DNA from: an uncultured Veillonella sp.
Lineage (GTDB): Bacteria; Bacillota; Negativicutes; Veillonellales; Veillonellaceae
Length of the DNA: 11,193 bases
Assembly (NCBI GenBank): GCA_900550175.1
Contig: URQX01000043.1
Location: forward strand, 1-11,193
Direction: 5' to 3'
Translations under genes and position numbers: made by a program
In this document: positions 6,078 to 11,193 of the stretch, in pieces
How the letters are laid out: each line of letters begins with the position of its first letter
Numbering within the stretch: the stretch's first letter is position 1
The notes under the pieces: model-generated
Seen by the model: the letters and a program-made list of their open reading frames with translations, nothing else
Told to the model about the DNA's origin: nothing
Database searches by the model: none

Positions 6078-6082
6078 CTACA

Positions 6083-9000
6083 ATGGCTATACAACGATTA
6101 TTCGTAACAAAACGAGAATCTTTCAACCAAGAAGCACAACGCATGTTACAAACCTTACAACAGGAATTATCTATGCCTGCTACAGGAGTAACCATCTACG
6201 CGCGATATGATATCGAACATGTAGATGCAAAAGATTTAGAGGCTGCAAAAAATCTTATCTTCTCCGAGCCTCCTGTAGATACAGTGTTAGAAGAAATTCC
6301 AGCTGTACAAGGTTTCGTATTCGCTGTTGAATATGTGCCAGGTCAATACGACCAACGCGCCGACAGTGCTGAGCAATGTATTTCTATGCTAACACTTACA
6401 TCTGGCCATGTTGTTCGCTGTGCCCGCGTATACGCTATTGAAGGTACTTTCACTGAAGAACAAAAAAATGCAATCAAAGCATACTATATCAATCCAGTAG
6501 ACTCCCGCGAAGCGAGCCTTGAATTACCTGACACATTGTCCCTTGAATTAGAAGATCCAAAACCAGTAGCAGCCATCAATGGATTTACGGACATGAGTGA
6601 TGCTGACTTAGAAGCGCTCATCGATAGTTATGGCCTTGCCATGACATTGGCAGACCTCAAATTAATCAAGCAGCAGTATGTAGAGGTAGAACACCGTAAC
6701 CCTACCATTACAGAAATCCGCCTATTTGATACATACTGGTCCGACCACTGCCGCCACACTACATTCATGACAGAATTAACGGATATTACTATCGAGGATA
6801 GTCGTTTTACTGGCTCTGTAAAAGAAGCCCTTGAAGAATACATGGAGGGCCGTGCTGAGCTATATACAACGAAGAAAAAGGCTCGCTCTCTCATGGACAT
6901 GGCAACGCTAGCAGTTAAAGAATTGCGTCATGCAGGCGGTTTAACAAATCTTGACGAATCCGATGAAATCAATGCATGTACAATCATCGTTCCTGTCGAT
7001 GTAAACGGCAAAACTGAAGAATGGTTGTTATTATTCAAAAATGAAACGCATAACCACCCTACTGAAATTGAACCATTTGGTGGTGCTGCAACTTGCTTAG
7101 GTGGTTGTATCCGCGATCCATTGAGCGGTCGTGCTTATGTATACCAAGCTATGCGCATTACAGGCGCTGGCGACCCACACACTAGCCTTGAAGATACATT
7201 AGAGGGTAAATTACCACAGAAGAAAATTACTCAAGAAGCTGCACGTGGTTACTCCTCTTACGGCAACCAAATCGGCCTTGCTACTGGTGAGGTAAAAGAA
7301 TATTACCATCCTGGGTATGTAGCTAAACGCATGGAAATCGGAGCTGTAATCGGTGCTGCACCGCGCAATCAAGTACGCCGTGAAGTACCTGTTGCAGGTG
7401 ATGTTGTAGTATTGCTCGGCGGTAAAACTGGCCGTGATGGCTGTGGTGGCGCTACAGGTTCCTCTAAAGAGCATACCGTCGAATCCCTTTCCTCATGTGG
7501 CGCAGAGGTACAAAAAGGCAATGCCCTTACAGAACGCAAAATTCAACGCCTCTTCCGTCGTTCAGAAGTAACAACACTCATCAAACGTTGTAATGATTTC
7601 GGTGCTGGTGGTGTATCCGTTGCTATCGGTGAATTAACTGATGGCGTGACAATTAACCTCGACTTAGTACCTAAAAAATATGCTGGCCTTGATGGCACAG
7701 AGCTAGCAATCTCTGAATCTCAAGAACGTATGGCTTGCGTTATCTCCGCTGCCGATGTAGACGCATTCAAAGCCTACTGCGAAGAAGAAAACTTGGAATG
7801 CACAGTTGTAGCAGATGTAACTGATACAAATCGCCTCATCATGAACTGGAATGGCGAAACTATAGTGGACATTAGTCGCGATTTCTTAAACACAAATGGT
7901 GCTAGCCAACAACAAGAAGCTATCGTAACAGCTCCAGCAGATCGTTCTTACTTCTTACGCGGTTCTGCTAGTGCAGATAACTTCAAAGAAAAATGGCTTA
8001 CCGCAGTATCCGATTTAAACACAGCCTCTCAACAAGGTTTAGCAGAGCGCTTTGATAGTACCGTTGGTGCTAATACAGTGCTCATGCCATTCGGTGGTAA
8101 GTTCCAAAAAACACCTGTTCAAGGCATGGTAGCAAAGTTACCGGTTCTAAACGGTGAAACTACTACTGCTAGCATCATGACTCACGGTTTTGTACCTGAG
8201 TTATCCGACTGGAGTCCATATCATGGTGCACAATATGCAGTTCTTTTATCTGTCGCAAAATTAGTAGCACTTGGCGGTCGTCGTGAAGATGCATACTTAA
8301 CATTACAAGAATACTTTGAACGCCTCAACTCTACAGAATCTTGGGGTAAACCTGTGGCCGCCCTTCTCGGTGCGTATAAAGCTCAAAAAGAACTTGAAAT
8401 TGGCGCTATTGGCGGCAAAGATTCTATGAGCGGTACATTTATGGACCTTACCGTTCCTCCTACCCTCGTATCCTTTGCAGTTGGCACAACCCATGTTGAT
8501 AACATCGTAAGCCAAGACCTTAAAGGTGTAGATCATCGCCTAGTATTCTTCGATGTACCTCGTACATACGATGACACTCCTGATTGGGATCGTTTCAAAG
8601 AAAATTGCGATACCTTACAAGAACAAATCGAAAAAGGTCGTGTTTACTCTGCTTATGTAGTTGAACAAGGCGGTATTCCTGAAGCAGTCACAAAAATGGC
8701 CCTTGGCAATAACATTGGTGTTAAATTCGATAAATATGCTGAACGAGGTATTTTCCAACCTGCTCTTGGTGCATTTATCGTAGAGGTAGATATTAAAGCT
8801 GTTAACTATCTTTTAGAATTGCCTGATGTGAAAGTGATTGGTGTAACACAAGCAAATCCTGTAATCGAATGGGAAGGCCAATCTGTATCCCTTAAAGAAA
8901 TACAAGCTGCATACGAAGCTCCATTAAACGATATCTTCCCTATGCATGCACCAAATGGCACTGGTGAAGCAGTGGCATACATCCACGACCAACATGCTAA

Positions 9001-9823
9001 ACCGCGCAGCACATCCTTAGGGGCAAAACCTAAAGTGCTCATTCCTGTATTCCCTGGTACAAACTGTGAATTTGATTCTGCTCGCGCCTTTGAACGAGCT
9101 GGTGCTGAAACAGATATCGTAGTCATTCGCAATCAAACACCAGAACAATTAAAAGAATCTATCGATGTAATTAAAGCAAAATTAGCCGAATCTCAAATCC
9201 TAATGTTCCCTGGTGGATTCAGTGCTGGTGATGAGCCCGATGGTTCTGGCAAATTCATGGCTACCCTCTTCCGTAATCCATACCTTGCAGAAGGCCTAGA
9301 AAACCTCTTGTACAAACAAGACGGTCTTGTACTTGGTATTTGTAACGGTTTCCAAGCCCTTATCAAATTAGGTTTATTGCCAGGTGGTCATATCGAGACG
9401 TTAACAGCAAATCATCCTACATTGACGTACAACACAATTGGTCGTCACTTGTCTCGTATGGTTAACACAAAAGTTATTTCTACAAAATCCCCTTGGATGA
9501 GCGATGCTAAAGCAGGCGAAATCTATACTGTACCTATCTCTCACGGTGAAGGTCGCTTCATTGCATCCCCTCAACAAGTATTGGAATTCAATAAAACTGG
9601 TCAAATTGCTACACAATATGTAGACTTTGATGGTATTGCATCCATGGATAGCCGCTTCAACCCTAACCAATCTGTAGCTGCTATTGAAGGTATTTATAGT
9701 CCTGATGGTCGCGTATTTGGTAAAATGGCACACTCCGAACGCTGTGGTGCTGGTATTAGCAAAAACATTCCTGGTCAATTAGAAATGCCAATCTTTACAT
9801 CTGGTGTAAAATATTTCAAATAA
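6083..9823 (+). CDS. purL: Phosphoribosylformylglycinamidine synthase PurL, single-chain form
   Basis: PurL converts FGAR to FGAM with ATP and glutamine, the fourth step of purine synthesis. This is the large one-chain form (1246 residues) that fuses the synthetase and glutaminase, rather than the separate PurS/PurL/PurQ of Bacillus. In order: an N-terminal PurS-like region; the linker and synthetase motif SDHCRHTTF with H222 and H225; the ATP-site motif NETHNHPTEIEPFGGAATC from residue 320; GGKTGRDGCGGATGSSKE; GAGGVSVAIGEL and SESQERM; a second AIR-synthase-like half; and a C-terminal class I glutaminase starting at KVLIPVFPGTNCEFDSA. The glutaminase triad is visible as C1087 in GICNGFQ, with H1217 and E1219 in AHSER. 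The segment following NETHNHPTEIEPFGG and the overall length resemble the clostridial-type clade. The start is set by CAGGAGG before ATG 6083. It is transcribed alone, away from the LysR gene, and ends at a strong terminator. No defect was seen. Confidence 0.97.
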   Translation: MAIQRLFVTKRESFNQEAQRMLQTLQQELSMPATGVTIYARYDIEHVDAKDLEAAKNLIFSEPPVDTVLEEIPAVQGFVFAVEYVPGQYDQRADSAEQCISMLTLTSGHVVRCARVYAIEGTFTEEQKNAIKAYYINPVDSREASLELPDTLSLELEDPKPVAAINGFTDMSDADLEALIDSYGLAMTLADLKLIKQQYVEVEHRNPTITEIRLFDTYWSDHCRHTTFMTELTDITIEDSRFTGSVKEALEEYMEGRAELYTTKKKARSLMDMATLAVKELRHAGGLTNLDESDEINACTIIVPVDVNGKTEEWLLLFKNETHNHPTEIEPFGGAATCLGGCIRDPLSGRAYVYQAMRITGAGDPHTSLEDTLEGKLPQKKITQEAARGYSSYGNQIGLATGEVKEYYHPGYVAKRMEIGAVIGAAPRNQVRREVPVAGDVVVLLGGKTGRDGCGGATGSSKEHTVESLSSCGAEVQKGNALTERKIQRLFRRSEVTTLIKRCNDFGAGGVSVAIGELTDGVTINLDLVPKKYAGLDGTELAISESQERMACVISAADVDAFKAYCEEENLECTVVADVTDTNRLIMNWNGETIVDISRDFLNTNGASQQQEAIVTAPADRSYFLRGSASADNFKEKWLTAVSDLNTASQQGLAERFDSTVGANTVLMPFGGKFQKTPVQGMVAKLPVLNGETTTASIMTHGFVPELSDWSPYHGAQYAVLLSVAKLVALGGRREDAYLTLQEYFERLNSTESWGKPVAALLGAYKAQKELEIGAIGGKDSMSGTFMDLTVPPTLVSFAVGTTHVDNIVSQDLKGVDHRLVFFDVPRTYDDTPDWDRFKENCDTLQEQIEKGRVYSAYVVEQGGIPEAVTKMALGNNIGVKFDKYAERGIFQPALGAFIVEVDIKAVNYLLELPDVKVIGVTQANPVIEWEGQSVSLKEIQAAYEAPLNDIFPMHAPNGTGEAVAYIHDQHAKPRSTSLGAKPKVLIPVFPGTNCEFDSARAFERAGAETDIVVIRNQTPEQLKESIDVIKAKLAESQILMFPGGFSAGDEPDGSGKFMATLFRNPYLAEGLENLLYKQDGLVLGICNGFQALIKLGLLPGGHIETLTANHPTLTYNTIGRHLSRMVNTKVISTKSPWMSDAKAGEIYTVPISHGEGRFIASPQQVLEFNKTGQIATQYVDFDGIASMDSRFNPNQSVAAIEGIYSPDGRVFGKMAHSERCGAGISKNIPGQLEMPIFTSGVKYFK

Positions 9824-9840
9824 TTTATGACTATTCTTTC

Positions 9841-9888
9841 ATGTGAAAGCCTACTCCTTCGGGTAGGCTTTCACATATTGATTTTTTT
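9841..9888 (+). terminator. Terminator of purL
   Basis: A perfect 14-bp stem (9841-9854 with 9863-9876) encloses an 8-nt loop containing a cTTCGg tetraloop. A run of seven T follows at 9882-9888 after five bases. It begins 17 nt past the purL stop. Confidence 0.85.
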
Positions 9889-9927
9889 CGAAAATATTAG
9901 TATTATAAGTTGATGATATATTTACAA

Positions 9928-9954
9928 ACATGAGAATTCATGTAAACCTATACA
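9928..9954 (+). promoter_or_regulatory. Candidate fprA promoter with a 16-bp dyad
   Basis: A candidate -10 TATACA lies at 9949-9954, and no good -35 hexamer is seen. At the -35 position sits the perfect dyad ACATGA-GAAT-TCATGT (9928-9943). This may be a regulator-binding site controlling the flavodiiron gene. It does not match the Rex, FNR or PerR consensus as I know them. Confidence 0.35.
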
Positions 9955-9985
9955 TAACAAATGTGAGTTAAGAAAGGATTTTATT

Positions 9986-11193
9986 ATGCATTGTGCTCAG
10001 AAAATGACCCATAATATCTACTGGATTGGTAGTAATGACTGGACTACAGAACGTTTTGAAAACTTATTCCCTATTCCAAATGGTGTTAGCTATAACAGCT
10101 ATTTCATCGACGATGAAAAAACTTGTGTTGTAGACTCTGTTGATGCAGAAATTCGCGAAGAATACTTTGATAACTTGACTCATCTATTAAATGGTCGCGA
10201 CCTTGATTACATCATTGTAAACCATATGGAACCAGACCATTGTCAAACATTGTTGGAAACATTGGAACGCTACCCTAACTGTAAAATGGTTGGTAATGCT
10301 ACAACATTCCGCATGTTCGAACAATTCTACAATACTCCAAAACCTGATCAATACTACACAGTTAAAGAAGGCGATGAAATTTGCCTAGGTAAACATACGC
10401 TTGTTTCCTACACTATGCCTATGGTTCACTGGCCAGAAGTAACTTGTACATTTGAAAAATCTACTGGTACATTGTTCTCTGCTGATGCTTTTGGTACATT
10501 TGGTACAGTTAACGGCAATATCTTTGCCGACCAAACTGATTACGTTGCTACATACGAAGAAGAAGCTCGTCGTTACTATACAAACATCGTTGGTAAATAC
10601 GGTCCTCAAGTACAAAATGCAATCCGCAAAGTTTCTGCTCTTGATATTAAACGTATTGCTCCACTTCATGGTCCAATCTGGCGTACATCTGAATCTATCG
10701 ACTATATCTTGCACAAATACTTGCACTGGTCCAGCTACACAGCTGAGCAAAAAGGTGTAGTTATCGCCTTCGGTTCTATGTACGGTAACACTCGTGCCAT
10801 CGCACAACAATTGGCAAAACAATTGTCCAAACGCGGTGTTACAGATATCAAGATCTACGATGTTTCTAAAACAAATGCGTCCTATATCATTGCTGACGCT
10901 TGGAAATATACTAACTTGGTAACAATTGCACCTACATATAACTTGAACCTATACCTTACAATGGAAAACTTCATTCATGAATTGAAAGCTCTTAACTTCC
11001 AAAACCACAAGGTATCTATCATCGGTAACCACTCTTGGGCATCTGCTGCAATGAAAACAATGGTGGCTCACTTCGAAAATGACTTCAAAGATATTGAAAT
11101 CGTATCCGAACCACTTGATATCAAATCCTCTTTAAAAGCAGAAGATCTTCCAAAAATCGAAAAAATGGCAGACGATATCAAAGCATCCATCGA
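9986..11193 (+). CDS. fprA: Flavodiiron protein (FprA-type oxygen/nitric oxide reductase), partial
   Basis: Flavodiiron proteins reduce O2 to water, or NO to N2O, in the cytoplasm of anaerobes, taking electrons from rubredoxin or a similar carrier. They protect oxygen-sensitive enzymes. The window holds 402 codons; the 3' end is missing. The N-terminal metallo-beta-lactamase-like domain has a full di-iron ligand set: H80, E82, D84 (with H85) in NHMEPDH, H148 in MVHWPE, D167 in SADAFG and H228 in PLHGPIW. The flavodoxin domain begins near residue 255 with the FMN phosphate loop GSMYGNT at 263-269. This two-domain layout, with nothing extra seen so far, is the class A type; a C-terminal extension beyond the window cannot be excluded. 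ATG 9986 follows AGAAAGGA at 7-nt spacing. It is separated from purL by a terminator, so it is an independent unit. Confidence 0.93.
   Translation, partial: MHCAQKMTHNIYWIGSNDWTTERFENLFPIPNGVSYNSYFIDDEKTCVVDSVDAEIREEYFDNLTHLLNGRDLDYIIVNHMEPDHCQTLLETLERYPNCKMVGNATTFRMFEQFYNTPKPDQYYTVKEGDEICLGKHTLVSYTMPMVHWPEVTCTFEKSTGTLFSADAFGTFGTVNGNIFADQTDYVATYEEEARRYYTNIVGKYGPQVQNAIRKVSALDIKRIAPLHGPIWRTSESIDYILHKYLHWSSYTAEQKGVVIAFGSMYGNTRAIAQQLAKQLSKRGVTDIKIYDVSKTNASYIIADAWKYTNLVTIAPTYNLNLYLTMENFIHELKALNFQNHKVSIIGNHSWASAAMKTMVAHFENDFKDIEIVSEPLDIKSSLKAEDLPKIEKMADDIKASI

Noticed and set aside
5927..6082. N-terminal extension of PurL by 52 residues from an ATG at 5927
   Set aside because: No ribosome-binding site precedes 5927; the extension is unlike PurL and covers the promoter region, whereas ATG 6083 has CAGGAGG.
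10385..10822. Open frames on both strands inside fprA (10385-10822 minus, 10452-10760 plus)
   Set aside because: They lie entirely within the well-supported flavodiiron gene, have implausible compositions and lack ribosome sites.
1..11193. CRISPR arrays, insertion sequences, tRNA or rRNA genes
   Set aside because: No regularly spaced direct repeats, transposase frames with terminal repeats, or recognisable tRNA/rRNA sequences were seen. The region reads as ordinary chromosomal metabolic DNA.

Overview
The window comes from a low-GC anaerobic bacterium, most likely Veillonella or a close relative in the Negativicutes. This is inferred from AT-rich intergenic DNA, strong Shine-Dalgarno sites, the protein sequences (a clostridial-type single-chain PurL, an Fe-S PurF and a flavodiiron protein) and the gene grouping. 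No marker gene proves the genus. The theme is purine nucleotide synthesis and salvage.

Layout. The left part reads leftward: purE (2725-2234), purC (2128-1400) and purF (from 1390, running off the left edge) form a de novo purine operon. Upstream of purE lies the most interesting element. A strong promoter (2880-2852) gives a leader of only about 120 nt that encodes a 30-codon peptide (2826-2734). An intrinsic terminator is embedded inside that reading frame, and the peptide's stop codon overlaps the purE ribosome-binding site. This looks like translation-coupled transcription attenuation, analogous in layout to enterobacterial pyrBI. The next leftward unit is xpt (4661-4086) followed by two tandem YbjN-like genes (4059-3613 and 3601-3161), ending in a long perfect hairpin (3073-3114). 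A LysR-type regulator gene (5814-4909, leftward, with its own terminator) stands divergent from purL.

The right part reads rightward: purL (6083-9823), a complete 1246-residue FGAM synthase with its own terminator, then the first 402 codons of a flavodiiron protein (fprA, from 9986), which runs off the right edge.

How the genes work together. PurF commits PRPP and glutamine to the pathway; PurL, PurE and PurC catalyse later steps towards SAICAR. Xpt salvages xanthine with PRPP. The LysR gene shares a 268-bp divergent region with purL that carries two dyads, so it is a natural candidate regulator of purL. FprA (O2 or NO reduction) is a separate oxidative-stress function. No mobile element, tRNA, rRNA or CRISPR array was seen.
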